This document shows positions 21,209-30,847 of a DNA stretch of 64,000 nucleotides, piece after piece. Each line of letters begins with the position of its first letter. The first letter of the stretch is position 1. A model generated the notes under the pieces. It had not been told where the DNA came from. It made no database searches and worked only from the letters and a program-made list of their open reading frames with translations. This stretch comes from Neomesorhizobium albiziae. GTDB lineage: Bacteria; Pseudomonadota; Alphaproteobacteria; Rhizobiales; Rhizobiaceae. The position numbers and the translations under genes are program-made. The DNA lies in assembly GCF_900114255.1 (NCBI RefSeq), contig NZ_FOSL01000020.1, forward strand, positions 30,169 to 94,168, read 5' to 3'.

Positions 21209-21587
21209 CGCCCTCTTCTTCTCCCAATTCACCGCGGTAAAGCGTGCCCGCGAACGTGGAACGACGCCGGAACGGGAATCCCGGAGCCTGTTGGGGCGTT
21301 CAAACCATACTCTCTTTCCGACCGCAAGAAAGGAGCGGCGGAAACTGTGCGGCATTTTTGCGCGCAAAGGACGGCGCCAGGTAAGCATCATTGCGGCGCT
21401 GATGTGCAGCCGAGCGCGCCGGGCAAAGGGCACGAGGTTTTGGAGATACAGGCGCTCGTCGCAATTCAGGCGGATTTTCATGACGAATGTCGTGGAAACT
21501 CGCCAATTCAGCAGGCTTCCACAACCTGCCTGTTCTTTTACTTGCCAAGGTCGCGGTCTAGAGTGCCGTGATTCGCACGGAGCCACC
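21209..21587. other. 379-base spacer between ctaC and ialB
   Basis: This holds no convincing gene, repeat or structured RNA. It must contain the promoters for both the leftward oxidase block and the rightward ialB gene. No clear -35/-10 pair or known operator was recognised. Confidence 0.5.
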
Positions 21588-22112
21588 ATGGAATTCAGGC
21601 TTTTCAATTCGAGGACAGCGTTCCTTGTCCTTGCCGCTACTTTCGGGCTGGCGCTCCCGTCTGCTGCGCAGCAACCGCAGCAGAGCGGAACGGTCAAGTC
21701 GACGCATGGCGCCTGGTCGATCATCTGCGACACGCCGGCCGGCGCAACCGCCGAGCAGTGCGCGATGATGCAGAACGTCGTCGCCGAGGACCGCCCGGAA
21801 ATCGGCCTGTCGGTCGTCGTGCTGCGCACCGCCGACAACAAGGCGGAAATCCTGCGCGTGCTGGCGCCGCTCGGGGTCCTGTTGCCGAACGGGCTTGGAC
21901 TGAATGTCGACGGCAAGGATATCGGCCGCGCCTATTTCGTGCGCTGCTTCCAGGACGGCTGCTACGCCGAGGTCATTCTCGAAAAGCCGCTGCTCGACAC
22001 GCTGAAGACCGGCAAGGCCGCCACCTTCATCGTCTTCCAGACGCCGGAGGAAGGCGTCGGCATCCCGGTCGACCTCAAGGGTTTCGGCGAAGGTTTCGCA
22101 GCACTTCCCTGA
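21588..22112 (+). CDS. invasion-associated locus B (IalB) family protein
   Basis: 174-residue exported protein of the IalB family, named from Bartonella, where it contributes to erythrocyte invasion. In free-living rhizobia the family is common and the role unknown. The start at 21588 gives a signal peptide (AFLVLAATFGLALPSAA, cleavage after AQQ). The domain has two cysteine pairs (IICDTP / AEQCAMM and FVRCFQDGCYAEV), typical of this fold. It is divergent from ctaC and followed by tldD. Confidence 0.87.
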   Translation: MEFRLFNSRTAFLVLAATFGLALPSAAQQPQQSGTVKSTHGAWSIICDTPAGATAEQCAMMQNVVAEDRPEIGLSVVVLRTADNKAEILRVLAPLGVLLPNGLGLNVDGKDIGRAYFVRCFQDGCYAEVILEKPLLDTLKTGKAATFIVFQTPEEGVGIPVDLKGFGEGFAALP

Positions 22113-22187
22113 TCCGTCCTTGTTCCATCCATTGCCGAATGGAGCTTGCGCGCCTACATCGGTGCTGAGATTTTTGCGGCATTGAGA

Positions 22188-23612
22188 ATGGACGCTTCGA
22201 TGGACAGCCTGCTCAAGCAATTCGATATTTCCGACGATCGTATCCGCCGCATCGTGGCCGAGACGATCGAGGGCGCCGACGACGGCGAACTTTACCTCGA
22301 ATCGAGCCAGAGCGAATCGCTGGTCTTCGACAATGGCCGCCTGAAGACCGCTAATTTCAATACCGACCAGGGGTTCGGCCTGCGCGCCGTCGCCGGCGAG
22401 GCGACCGGCTACGCGCATTCCAGTGAACTGTCCGAGGCGGCGCTGTTGCGCGCGTCAGGCGCGGTTTCAGCCGTCAAGGGCGGTTATTCCGGCACGCTCG
22501 CCGCCGCACCCGCACGCACCAACCGCCATCTCTATGGCGAGGAAAACCCCATCGCTTCGCCCTCCTTCGAGGAAAAGGCGAAGCTGCTGCAGGAAATCGA
22601 TGCGTTCCTGCGCAACAAGGATCCGAGGGTGCGCCAGGTGACGGCGTCGCTCGCGTCTTCGTGGCAGCATGTCGAGATCCTGCGCGCCGACGGCCAGGCG
22701 GTGCGCGACGTGCGCCCGCTGGTGCGCATGAATGTTTCGGTGGTCGTCGGCGACGGCGACCGCCAGGAAACCGGCTCCTATGGCATGGGCGGGCGCAAGG
22801 GTTTCGGCGAATTCGTGGCCGAGGACAGCTGGAAGTTCGCCGCCGACGAGGCGTTGCGCCAGGCGCTGGTCAACCTCCAGGCGATCCCAGCGCCTGCCGG
22901 CACGTTCGATATCGTGCTGTCCTCCGGGTGGCCGGGGGTCATGCTGCACGAGGCCGTCGGCCACGGGCTGGAGGGCGACTTCAACCGCAAGAAGACCTCC
23001 GCCTTCGCCGGCCTGATGGGCCAGCAGGTGGCTTCGAAGGGCGTCACCGTGGTGGACGACGGCACGATCAGCGAACGGCGCGGCTCGCTCACCGTCGACG
23101 ACGAGGGCACGCCGACCAACCGCACGGTGCTGATCGATGACGGCAGACTGGTCGGCTACATGCAGGACCGCCAGAACGCTCGGCTGATGGGCATGGCGGC
23201 CACCGGCAACGGCCGCCGCGAATCCTACGCGCACCAGCCGATGCCGCGCATGACCAACACCTACATGACCGCCGGCGACATGGACCCGGCCGAAATCATC
23301 GCCTCGGTGCAGAACGGCATCTATGCCGTCTCATTTGGCGGCGGCCAGGTCGACATCACATCGGGCAAATTCGTGTTCGGCTGCACCGAAGCCTACATGA
23401 TCGAAAACGGCAAGGTGACCCAGCCGATCAAGGGCGCCATGCTGATCGGCAACGGGCCGGACGCCATGCACCGGGTCACCATGGTCGGCAACGACATGAA
23501 ACTCGACACCGGCATCGGCATGTGCGGCAAGGCCGGACAGGGCGTGCCGGTCGGCGTCGGCCAGCCGCATCTGCGCATGAACCAGATGACGGTCGGCGGC
23601 ACGCGGGCCTGA
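22188..23612 (+). CDS. tldD: metalloprotease TldD
   Basis: About 474-residue TldD, one half of the TldD/TldE zinc protease that degrades unfolded peptides and processes some natural-product precursors. The zinc motif HEAVGHGLEGDF has HExxxH. The N-terminal region LYLESSQSESLVFDNGRLK and the C-terminal GGGQVDITSGKFVFGCTEAYMIENGKV are family landmarks. The start at 22188 is chosen over an upstream TTG at 22146; ATG at 22200 is also possible. TldE is not in the window. A RIME follows the gene. Confidence 0.93.
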   Translation: MDASMDSLLKQFDISDDRIRRIVAETIEGADDGELYLESSQSESLVFDNGRLKTANFNTDQGFGLRAVAGEATGYAHSSELSEAALLRASGAVSAVKGGYSGTLAAAPARTNRHLYGEENPIASPSFEEKAKLLQEIDAFLRNKDPRVRQVTASLASSWQHVEILRADGQAVRDVRPLVRMNVSVVVGDGDRQETGSYGMGGRKGFGEFVAEDSWKFAADEALRQALVNLQAIPAPAGTFDIVLSSGWPGVMLHEAVGHGLEGDFNRKKTSAFAGLMGQQVASKGVTVVDDGTISERRGSLTVDDEGTPTNRTVLIDDGRLVGYMQDRQNARLMGMAATGNGRRESYAHQPMPRMTNTYMTAGDMDPAEIIASVQNGIYAVSFGGGQVDITSGKFVFGCTEAYMIENGKVTQPIKGAMLIGNGPDAMHRVTMVGNDMKLDTGIGMCGKAGQGVPVGVGQPHLRMNQMTVGGTRA

Positions 23613-23654
23613 TGCCCGGTTCCTCGAAAGCGGTTCCCCGCCTCTCGCGATCAA

Positions 23655-23764
23655 TGCTCTACAGCGCGTCTCGCCGAATGGGATTCGGCGGCCGCGCTGT
23701 AGCTTCAGTTGTGCATGTCGTTTGTCCCGAAACCGATGACACTTTCGGGCGACATGCATTAGAT
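23655..23764. repeat. RIME-type double-palindrome element
   Basis: Two adjacent hairpins. The first (23659-23702) pairs CTACAGCGCG with CGCGCTGTAG and CGCCGAAT with ATTCGGCG. The second (23712-23758) pairs TGCATGTCG with CGACATGCA and CCCGAAA with TTTCGGG. Read on the minus strand it has the same order and the conserved AAAGTG....CGGTTT loop as the other RIMEs here (57938, 62200). It is intergenic, downstream of tldD. Confidence 0.8.
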
Positions 23765-23794
23765 AGCCCCCAGTGATTCCACCGGGAGGCTGAA

Positions 23795-24187
23795 ATGAAC
23801 CCGCCACCGCCGCTGATCGACCAGCGCTTCGTCGCCGGTTTCCTGCTCGGCCCGCTGCTTGGTGCAATTCTGCATGCGGCGATCGCCGGCGTTTTTGCGG
23901 GCACCGGCACGCACGGCTTCTTCTATTACCTCGCAACCTCGCTTGCCTATGGCTACGCCACCAGCCTGTTCCTGCTTTTGCCGGCATTCCTGGTCCTCAG
24001 GCACTACCGGCTCGATCTCTGGCCGCTGTGCGTGGCTGTCGGCCTGGCCACCGGCTACGTCTTCTATCTCGCCGTCTTCCGTGCGCCGACGTCGTCATCC
24101 AACATGAGCTCGCTGCTCCTGTTCGGCATAATGCCGTTCCTGTTCATCGCCTGCTCCATCCGCCTGATCGCCGGCCGGCGCGCTTGA
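23795..24187 (+). CDS. four-span membrane protein of unknown function
   Basis: 130-residue protein with four hydrophobic segments (about residues 12-35, 42-70, 77-95 and 104-124) and little else. A GGGAGGCTGAA ribosome-binding site supports the start. Its stop overlaps the TTG start of the sirtuin gene (TTGA), so the two are likely translated together. No domain was recognised. It may be a regulatory or anchoring partner, but that is speculation. Confidence 0.75.
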   Translation: MNPPPPLIDQRFVAGFLLGPLLGAILHAAIAGVFAGTGTHGFFYYLATSLAYGYATSLFLLLPAFLVLRHYRLDLWPLCVAVGLATGYVFYLAVFRAPTSSSNMSSLLLFGIMPFLFIACSIRLIAGRRA

Positions 24188-24891
24188 GCAAATTCCGACG
24201 GATCGTCATCCTCACCGGCGCGGGCATTTCGGCCGAATCCGGCGTCGACACGTTTCGCGACAAGGACGGCATCTGGTCGAAGGTCGACTACCGCGACGTG
24301 GCGACACCACAAGGTTTCCACCGAAACCCCGCGCTGGTTCACGAATTCTACAACGAGCGCCGCCGTCGCATGGCCGACGTGCAACCGAACGCGGCGCATA
24401 TCGCACTGGCGCGGCTGGAGCGTGAATTTGCCGGCGATTTCCTGCTGGTTACGCAAAACATCGATGATCTGCACGAGCGCGCCGGCTCGCGAAAGCTGGT
24501 TCACATGCACGGCGAGCTGGCCGGGGCATGGTGCACCAATTGCGGCACCCGATGCGAATGGCATGACGACCTTTCCACCAGAGTTCCCTGCCTCGCCTGT
24601 CACGTCGCCGGTTTCATGCGCCCCGATGTCGTCTGGTTCGGCGAATTCCCCTCCCGGATGGACGAAATCGAAACCTCGATCGGCGCCTGCGACCTGTTCG
24701 TCTCCATCGGCACCAGCGGTAATGTCTATCCCGCCGCAGGCTTCGTCGAAGAAGCGCGCAACGCTGGCGCCCATACAGTTGAGCTCAATCTCGAACCGTC
24801 CGAAGGGCACAATCTGTTTGCCGAAGCCGAACACGGCAGGGCGACCGAAATCGTACCCGCCTTTGTCGAACGGCTGCTTGGCAAGGGGTAG
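24184..24891 (+). CDS. cobB: NAD-dependent protein deacylase, class III sirtuin (CobB/SIRT5-like)
   Basis: 235-residue sirtuin removing acyl groups from lysines with NAD cleavage. Seen: GAGISAESGVDTFRDKDGIW, TQNIDDLHERAG and the catalytic His in LVHMHGEL. Four zinc cysteines follow (WCTNCGTRC, PCLAC), then GTSGNVYPAAGF. FYNERRR carries the Tyr-x-x-Arg pair that in SIRT5/CobB binds negatively charged acyl groups, so desuccinylase/demalonylase activity is likely. The start is a TTG overlapping the previous stop; no in-frame ATG fits the conserved N-terminus. Confidence 0.92.
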   Translation: MSKFRRIVILTGAGISAESGVDTFRDKDGIWSKVDYRDVATPQGFHRNPALVHEFYNERRRRMADVQPNAAHIALARLEREFAGDFLLVTQNIDDLHERAGSRKLVHMHGELAGAWCTNCGTRCEWHDDLSTRVPCLACHVAGFMRPDVVWFGEFPSRMDEIETSIGACDLFVSIGTSGNVYPAAGFVEEARNAGAHTVELNLEPSEGHNLFAEAEHGRATEIVPAFVERLLGKG

Positions 24892-24897
24892 AGCCGG

Positions 24898-26139
24898 CTA
24901 CCGCCGCTTCCGCGGCTTCTCCAGCAGCGCCACGGCCTCGACATGCGGCGACCACAGGAACTGGTCGATGGGCGTCACGCTTTTCAGCTTGTAGCCGCCC
25001 TCCATCAATATTTTCAGGTCGCGCGCCAGCGTTACCGGATTGCAGGAAACGGCGGCGACAAGCGGTACGTCCGAGCGGGCGAGTTGCTTCGACTGGTCCT
25101 CGGCGCCGGCGCGCGGCGGGTCGAACACCACGCCGTCGAACGCATTGAGCTCCTTGAAGGTGAGAGGGCGGCGGAAAAGATCGCGCTTTTCCGCGGTGAT
25201 ACGTTTTACACCCGATGCGAAACGGAAACCGCGATCGAGTGCTGCCAATGCCGCTGCGTCGCCTTCCACGGCGTGGATTTCCGATTTTTTCGCCAGCCGC
25301 AGTGCGAATGCGCCGGCGCCTGCAAAGAGGTCAGCGACCTTCTTGGCCTTGCCGAGATGGCCGGCGACAAGATCCGCCATCACCGCTTCGGCGGACGCCA
25401 CCGCCTGCAGGAAACCGCCGGGCGGCGGGAAAACCGAAACGTCGCCGAAAAGGATCGTCGGCTTCCTCGGCTCGACGATGATCTCGCCGTCGACGGAAAG
25501 CCGCGAAAAACCTTCGCGGATGACAAAATCCGACGCCAGGGTTCGCGCATTGTCGGCGAGCTTTCCCGATTCGGCCGCCGCGATGTCGAGGCCGGAAGCG
25601 GTCTGCGTCACCGTCAGGTGGAATGGCTTCGGCGTCTTGCAGATCAGTCCGGCCAGCATTTTGAGCCGGCCCAGCGCCGCGACGATCTCCGGCACGGCGA
25701 TCGGGCATTCCTCGATGTCGACGATGGTGTGGGAATGGGCGCGGTTATAGCCGAGCAGCATGCCCGTCTCGGTGCGGCGGGCAGAAAGGGTGACGCGCCG
25801 GCGCGACGCAGGCTGGCATGGAACGGTTGCGGCGACATCAACCTCGATGCGCTCGCGCTTCAGCGAGTCGACGACCTTGGCGCGCTTCCAGTCGTTATAG
25901 GCGGCAGGCTCCAGGTGCTGCACGGCGCAGCCGCCGCACTCGCCGAAATGCCGACAGGCCGGCTCCACCCTCAGCGGCGACGGTTCCAGCACGGCCATCA
26001 GCGTCGCACGATCCTTCTCGCGCGCCGCGGTGACCACTTCGCCCGGCAGTGTGAAAGGCACGAAGACCGGCCCGGTTTCGGTGTTGGCAATGCCGTCACC
26101 CTGCCCGCCAAGCCGGTCGATTGCGAAACGTGTGTTCAT
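24898..26139 (-). CDS. Fe-S class I SAM-dependent RNA methyltransferase (TrmA/RlmD family)
   Basis: 413-residue enzyme predicted to methylate uridine C5 in rRNA or tRNA. The N-terminal TRAM-like domain contains LGGQGDGIA. An Fe-S motif follows: CRHFGECGGCAVQ (C-x5-C-x2-C) with a later Cys in EECPIAV. The Rossmann domain has DLFAGAGAFALRLA, VFDPPRAG, and the catalytic Cys in AVSCNPVTLARD. The start overlaps the tlyA stop as ATGA, with GAAGGATCG ahead. Which uridine is modified is not decided by sequence alone. Confidence 0.9.
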   Translation of the reverse strand: MNTRFAIDRLGGQGDGIANTETGPVFVPFTLPGEVVTAAREKDRATLMAVLEPSPLRVEPACRHFGECGGCAVQHLEPAAYNDWKRAKVVDSLKRERIEVDVAATVPCQPASRRRVTLSARRTETGMLLGYNRAHSHTIVDIEECPIAVPEIVAALGRLKMLAGLICKTPKPFHLTVTQTASGLDIAAAESGKLADNARTLASDFVIREGFSRLSVDGEIIVEPRKPTILFGDVSVFPPPGGFLQAVASAEAVMADLVAGHLGKAKKVADLFAGAGAFALRLAKKSEIHAVEGDAAALAALDRGFRFASGVKRITAEKRDLFRRPLTFKELNAFDGVVFDPPRAGAEDQSKQLARSDVPLVAAVSCNPVTLARDLKILMEGGYKLKSVTPIDQFLWSPHVEAVALLEKPRKRR

Positions 26140-26900
26140 CGATCCTTCACTCCGGCCAGCAGAAATTCGCGGTTTCCGTCGCCGCCCTCGATCGGCGAGG
26201 CAACGGTGCCTACGGCGCGCCACCCTGGAAAGGCATCGAGCCAACGCCTGCGCTCCTCGGCGATCCGATCCGCGTCGGCGGGGTCGCGCAACAGCCCGCC
26301 CTTGCCGATGGCTTCACGCCCGGCCTCGAACTGCGGCTTGACCAGAAACACCCCCCTCGCATCCGGCGCCGCGAGCCCGAGTGCCGGCGGCAAGGCCAGC
26401 TTCAGCGAAATGAAACTCACGTCCGAGACCAGAAAGTCCGGCCTTGTTTCCCCTATGTTTTCCACCGTCAGGTCGCGTGCGTTCAGGCCTTCGATGCAGG
26501 TTACGCGGCGGTCGGCTTTCAACGCCGCGTCCAACTGTGCGTGGCCGACATCGATCGCGACGACATGTGCCGCGCCCCGCTCCAGCAGCACCTGGGTAAA
26601 ACCGCCGGTCGAGGCGCCGATGTCGAGCGCATGGCAGCCAGCGGGATCGAAGCCGAAATGGTCGAGACCGGCGATCAGCTTCAGCGCTGCCCGCGACACA
26701 TAGGCTTGCGCGGGATCGTCGACAGCGATCGACGCCGTCGCCGCAACTGCCTGCCCGGGCTTGGCGGCGGCGCGGCCGTCGACCGTGACTGTGCCGCGCT
26801 CGATGGCGTCGCGGGCGCGCGAACGGCTGGCAAAGAGGCCGCGGCTGACGAGCAGTTCGTCAAGCCGCAAACGTTCCTGTCCGGATTGGCTGGTTTTCAT
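26136..26900 (-). CDS. tlyA: TlyA-family rRNA 2'-O-methyltransferase
   Basis: 254-residue protein with an N-terminal S4 RNA-binding domain (RLRLDELLVSRGLFASRSRA, about residues 10-70) and an FtsJ/RrmJ methyltransferase domain. The SAM loop is DIGASTGGFTQVLL. The catalytic Lys-Asp-Lys-Glu set is suggested by SRAALKL, SDVSFIS, VKPQFEAG and GNREFLL. In mycobacteria TlyA methylates 16S and 23S rRNA cytidines. It overlaps the next gene and lies downstream of dxs, a common alphaproteobacterial grouping (xseB - dxs - tlyA). Confidence 0.92.
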   Translation of the reverse strand: MKTSQSGQERLRLDELLVSRGLFASRSRARDAIERGTVTVDGRAAAKPGQAVAATASIAVDDPAQAYVSRAALKLIAGLDHFGFDPAGCHALDIGASTGGFTQVLLERGAAHVVAIDVGHAQLDAALKADRRVTCIEGLNARDLTVENIGETRPDFLVSDVSFISLKLALPPALGLAAPDARGVFLVKPQFEAGREAIGKGGLLRDPADADRIAEERRRWLDAFPGWRAVGTVASPIEGGDGNREFLLAGVKDR

Positions 26901-26946
26901 CGGCCTTCATTGGCGAAAGCCCGCACCGAATGCAACAAGGCGGCCT

Positions 26947-27231
26947 TCAGTATGTGATCGCCGCCAGCCGCAGTGGCGCCGTCATCGGGTTGGCTTCACT
27001 GGCAGCCCGCACGCGTTCGGTGTGCAGGGCGACCAGCAGCGGGCCCATGTCCGTGGCGAGCGGCCCTCGGATGTCGCCGATCCTGCGGGCGACGATGCGC
27101 ATCACCGCCTTTTCCAGCGTGCGGTCGTAGGACGGGCGCTCGAAATGGATCTTCCTGACCAGCACCTCGCCGGCCAGAGCCGGCGCAATCCCGCAAACGG
27201 CGACAACCGCTGCGATAAGAAATCTTCGCAT
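26947..27231 (-). CDS. small exported protein of unknown function
   Basis: 94 residues with a signal peptide (MRRFLIAAVVAVCGIAPALA) and a mature part of about 74 residues without recognised domains (contains RPSYDRTLEKAVMRIVARR). GGAGC precedes the ATG. It is between dxs and tlyA, leftward. The signal peptide and ribosome-binding site support a real gene. Confidence 0.6.
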   Translation of the reverse strand: MRRFLIAAVVAVCGIAPALAGEVLVRKIHFERPSYDRTLEKAVMRIVARRIGDIRGPLATDMGPLLVALHTERVRAASEANPMTAPLRLAAITY

Positions 27232-27380
27232 GATTGAAATAGCTCCCCTGTCCCGGGAGCGATTTCTACAGATCGCGCGCTAAAAAACGACCAAGAGAAA
27301 GGGTAAGCGAAACGCCAACCGGCATCGTAAACACCCGGTATAGTTGTCGGGCGCCGGTCAATCTGTAGTTGGCGCGAAAA

Positions 27381-29294
27381 TTATGCCCTGACAGCCCGTG
27401 CCTGATTGCCGAGTGCGGCAAACACCGTGCGAACGATGCCCGTGGCATCGAGGCCGGCGTCGGCATACATCTTTTCCGGCTTGGCATGATCGGTGAATTC
27501 GTCGGGCAGCATCAGCGGCCGCACCTTCAACCCGCTGTCCAGCAGGCCCTCTGTCGCCAGGAATTGCAGCACATGGCTGGCAAAACCGCCGATCGATCCT
27601 TCCTCGACGGTGATCAGCACTTCGTGCGAGCGCGCCAGACGGCGGATCATGTCTTCGTCCAGCGGCTTGGCGAAACGCGCATCCGCCACGGTCGCGGACA
27701 GCCCGGCGGCGTCAAGTTCTTCGGCCGCCATCAGGCAATCCTGCAATCTGGTGCCAAACGACAGCAGCGCAACCTTGGTGCCTTCCTTGACGATGCGGCC
27801 CTTGCCGATCTCCAGCACCGAGCCGCGCTCGGGCATCTCGACGCCAACGCCGTTGCCGCGCGGATACCGGAAGGCGATCGGGCCTTCGTCATAGTCGGCG
27901 GCGGTGCGCACCATGTGGCGCAGTTGGGCCTCGTCGGCCGCTGCCATCACGACGAAACCCGGCAGCGAGGCGAGATAGGTGATGTCGAAGGCGCCGCAAT
28001 GGGTCGGTCCGTCGGCGCCGACAAACCCGGCGCGGTCGATCGGAAAGCGCACCGGCAGTTTCTGGATCGCCACGTCATGGACCACCTGGTCATAGGCGCG
28101 TTGCAAGAAGGTCGAATAGATCGCCGCGAAAGGCCTGTAGCCCTCGGTCGCCAGCCCGGCTGCGAAGGTGACGGCGTGCTGCTCGGCGATGCCGACGTCG
28201 AAGGTGCGTTCGGGGAACGCCTCGCCGAACAAATCGAGCCCGGTGCCGGACGGCATCGCCGCGGTTATGGCGACGATCTTCTCGTCGTGGCGCGCTTCCT
28301 GGATCAGGCTGTCGGCGAACACCTTGGTATAGCTCGGCGCATTGGCCGGCGCCTTGGCCTGCGCGCCGGTGATGACGTCGAACTTGTTGACGCCGTGATA
28401 TTTGTCTGCGGAAGCCTCGGCCGGGCCATAGCCCTTGCCCTTCTGGGTCACCACATGGATCAGCACCGGTCCGTCTATCGTGTCGCGCACGTTCTTCAGC
28501 ACCGGCAGCAGATGTTCCAGATTGTGGCCGTCGATCGGCCCGACATAGTAGAAGCCGAGCTCCTCGAACATTGTGCCGCCGGTCCAGAAACCGCGCGCGA
28601 ATTCTTCCGAGCGGCGGGCCTTTTCCTCGAGGAATTTCGGCAGCCGCTTGGCCAGTTGCTTGGCCGTTTCACGCAGCGAGCGGTAGGTCTTGCCGGAAAC
28701 CAGCCGCGCCAGATAGGCGCTCATGGCGCCGGCTGGCGGCGCGATCGACATGTCGTTGTCGTTGAGGATGACGATCAGCCGGGCATCGAGCGCGCCGGCA
28801 TTGTTCATCGCCTCATAGGCCATGCCCGCCGACATGGCGCCGTCGCCGATCACGGCGATGACATTGTTCTTGCCGCCGGAAAGGTCGCGGGCGACCGCCA
28901 TGCCGAGGCCGGCCGAGATCGAAGTCGACGAATGCGCGGCGCCGAACGGGTCGTATTCGCTCTCCGCCCGCTTGGTGAAACCTGAAAGCCCGTCTTCCTG
29001 TCGCAGCGTGCGCATGCGGTCGCGGCGGCCGGTCAGTATCTTGTGCGGATAGGCCTGGTGGCCGACATCCCAGATCAGCCGGTCCTTCGGCGTGTCGAAG
29101 ACATGGTGCAACGCCACTGTGAGTTCGATGACGCCAAGCCCGGCGCCGAGATGGCCTCCGGTGTGCGAGACGATGTCGATGAGGTCGGCACGCAACTCGG
29201 CGGCAAGTTGCGGCAATTCGCTCTCGGGCAGCTTGCGCAGGTCCGCCGGAATGCGAACGGTATCCAAAAGCGGGGTTTTCGACGGCTGATTCAC
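27381..29294 (-). CDS. dxs: 1-deoxy-D-xylulose-5-phosphate synthase
   Basis: Thiamine diphosphate enzyme joining pyruvate and glyceraldehyde-3-phosphate, first step of the MEP pathway. Length is about 637 residues from the GTG at 29294 ([13 protein letters not shown]). This start matches the family's usual N-terminus and has AGG about ten bases ahead; the longer frame to 29384 adds unconserved residues. The ThDP motif [16 protein letters not shown], the [14 protein letters not shown] region and the transketolase-type [12 protein letters not shown] (catalytic Glu) are seen. ispH at 13.1 kb completes the same pathway. Confidence 0.95.
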   Translation of the reverse strand: MNQPSKTPLLDTVRIPADLRKLPESELPQLAAELRADLIDIVSHTGGHLGAGLGVIELTVALHHVFDTPKDRLIWDVGHQAYPHKILTGRRDRMRTLRQEDGLSGFTKRAESEYDPFGAAHSSTSISAGLGMAVARDLSGGKNNVIAVIGDGAMSAGMAYEAMNNAGALDARLIVILNDNDMSIAPPAGAMSAYLARLVSGKTYRSLRETAKQLAKRLPKFLEEKARRSEEFARGFWTGGTMFEELGFYYVGPIDGHNLEHLLPVLKNVRDTIDGPVLIHVVTQKGKGYGPAEASADKYHGVNKFDVITGAQAKAPANAPSYTKVFADSLIQEARHDEKIVAITAAMPSGTGLDLFGEAFPERTFDVGIAEQHAVTFAAGLATEGYRPFAAIYSTFLQRAYDQVVHDVAIQKLPVRFPIDRAGFVGADGPTHCGAFDITYLASLPGFVVMAAADEAQLRHMVRTAADYDEGPIAFRYPRGNGVGVEMPERGSVLEIGKGRIVKEGTKVALLSFGTRLQDCLMAAEELDAAGLSATVADARFAKPLDEDMIRRLARSHEVLITVEEGSIGGFASHVLQFLATEGLLDSGLKVRPLMLPDEFTDHAKPEKMYADAGLDATGIVRTVFAALGNQARAVRA

Positions 29295-29399
29295 GATATT
29301 GAAGCCTGCTTGCTCGGCTAAAGTCGTTTTCCGGGATAGAACCTCGCCCCCGGAAAGTAAATGTGCGCTGGTGACGCGCCCCAATTTACGCGAAAGGCG

Positions 29400-30320
29400 T
29401 CAATATTCGGGCAAGGGGATGAATTCTTCCTCGTCGCCCGGAACAATGTCGAAACGGCCGGTTTTCCACTCTTGCTTGGCCTGTTCGATGCGTTCCTGCG
29501 AGGATGAGACGAAATTCCACCAGATATACCGCTTGGAACCCAGCGACGCGCCGCCGAACAACATGAAATGCGCGCCACCTTCCGACGAAACCACGATCTC
29601 GTCGCCGGGGCGGAACACCAGAAGCCGGTCGGGGTGGAAGCGATCGCCGGAGATGATCACGCTGCCTTCCAGGATGTAGATTGCGCGCTCCTCGGCGTCG
29701 GCGGGGATTTTGACGCTGGCGCCCGGCGCCAGCCTGAGATCGGCGTATAGCGTATCCGAATGTGTGGCGACCGGCGAACGCATGCCGTCGAATTCACCGA
29801 TGACGACACGGCCTGAAATGCCGTCCGCGTCGATAACCGGAAGCGCCGTTCGCAGCGTATGGTCGAAAAGCGGGTCGATCTCCTCCTTGTGGTCCGGCAG
29901 CGCCAGCCATGTCTGCAGTCCAGAAATCGACAGCGGGTGGCCGCGCATTTCCTCCGGCGAACGCTCGGAATGCACGATGCCGCGGCCGGCCGTCATCAGG
30001 TTCACGTCGCCCGGTTCGATCACCATTTCGGTGCCGAGCGAATCGCGGTGCCGGATGTTGCCGTCGAACAGATAGGTGACCGTCGACAATCCGATATGGG
30101 GGTGTGGGCGCACATCCAGTGCCTGGCCTGCCCGCAGGATCGCAGGGCCCATGCGGTCGAAGAAGATGAACGGCCCGACCAGCCGGCGCTTGGCGGTCGG
30201 CAGGGCACGCCGCACCTCGAAGCCGCCGATGTCCTTGGCGTTGGCGATCACCATCAGTTCAATGGCGTCGCAGGAGAATGCGTCGCCCGGCTCGGGATCA
30301 CGTGCGGGAAAGAAGCTCAT
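29400..30320 (-). CDS. pirin family protein
   Basis: 306-residue bicupin. The N-terminal cupin carries the metal site: HPHIGLSTVTYLFDG, a further His in IRHRDSLG, and GIVHSERS with the Glu. C-terminal cupin ERAIYILEGSVIISGDRF follows. Some bacterial pirins have quercetinase activity; others act in redox or as regulators. Its start lies ten bases from a copy of the structured repeat described at 30331, which therefore sits in its leader. Confidence 0.9.
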   Translation of the reverse strand: MSFFPARDPEPGDAFSCDAIELMVIANAKDIGGFEVRRALPTAKRRLVGPFIFFDRMGPAILRAGQALDVRPHPHIGLSTVTYLFDGNIRHRDSLGTEMVIEPGDVNLMTAGRGIVHSERSPEEMRGHPLSISGLQTWLALPDHKEEIDPLFDHTLRTALPVIDADGISGRVVIGEFDGMRSPVATHSDTLYADLRLAPGASVKIPADAEERAIYILEGSVIISGDRFHPDRLLVFRPGDEIVVSSEGGAHFMLFGGASLGSKRYIWWNFVSSSQERIEQAKQEWKTGRFDIVPGDEEEFIPLPEY

Positions 30321-30330
30321 AACCGCATCC

Positions 30331-30477
30331 TAGGGTGTGTTGATATTCAGGTTAGGCCGAGCCGAAAATGGTGGATTTCGAGAACCGGAGCGCAGTTTAC
30401 ATTTGGGTACGTGAGCACCGGAAGCGCAGAAAGCCGCCATTTGCAGGCCGGCATCACCTGAATCCCAACACATCCTA
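30331..30477 (-). repeat. structured intergenic repeat, copy A
   Basis: 147-base element between DUF2277 and pirin. Outer arms TAGGGTGTGTTGATATTC and its near-complement at 30456-30477 pair with three mismatches. Inner arms AAATGGTGGATTTC and GAAAGCCGCCATTT pair with one wobble and one mismatch. The core holds two direct ACCGGA(A)GCGCAG boxes around a hairpin (TAC-ATTTGG-GTA). The same core recurs at 59757 and 62307 with different arms. It is 25 bases past the DUF2277 stop. Strand is given as that of the flanking genes. Confidence 0.8.
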
Positions 30478-30502
30478 GAACGATACGAGCGAACGACAAG
30501 CG

Positions 30503-30775
30503 TTATGCGTTTGCGAACCGCAGCGCCGAGCGCGCTTTCGCCTTGGCGGCTTCTTCCTCGCGGTTGCGCGGGTGCTGATGCGTTTCCATCGAATGCAGCA
30601 ATTCGTGCGCTGCCTCCGCGATCTGATCGACGGCACGGTAGAACGCTTCCTCGTTCTTCTTCGAGGGTTTCGTCGAACCACTCAACTTGCGGACAAATTG
30701 CAGCGCGGCGTCACGGATCTCGTCATGCGTCGCCGGCGGATCGAAATTGAACAATGTCTTGATGTTGCGGCACAT
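30503..30775 (-). CDS. DUF2277 domain protein
   Basis: 90-residue protein matching DUF2277 by its start MCRNIKTLFNFDPPAT and the helical remainder (EIRDAALQFVRKLSG). No catalytic motif is visible and the function is unknown. The length is typical. It lies between the structured repeat and xseB, leftward. Confidence 0.88.
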   Translation of the reverse strand: MCRNIKTLFNFDPPATHDEIRDAALQFVRKLSGSTKPSKKNEEAFYRAVDQIAEAAHELLHSMETHQHPRNREEEAAKAKARSALRFANA

Positions 30776-30847
30776 CGCCTGCTCCCGGGTTTTTCCATCG
30801 ACCGTTTGCTTGCCCCTAAACTGGGTGCGACATGCCGCAAGGTCAAG

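Noticed and set aside
21209..21587. Small gene on the minus strand at 21300-21548
   Set aside because: No ribosome-binding site, no domain, and it lies in the shared promoter region of ctaC and ialB.
23655..23764. CRISPR-like repetition in the palindromes
   Set aside because: These are single double-hairpin elements with related copies elsewhere, not regularly spaced repeats with spacers.
24943..26703. 586-codon + strand frame
   Set aside because: Antisense to the RlmD-like and tlyA genes; no recognisable domain.
27369..28985. 538-codon + strand frame
   Set aside because: Antisense to dxs, which is certain from its ThDP motif.
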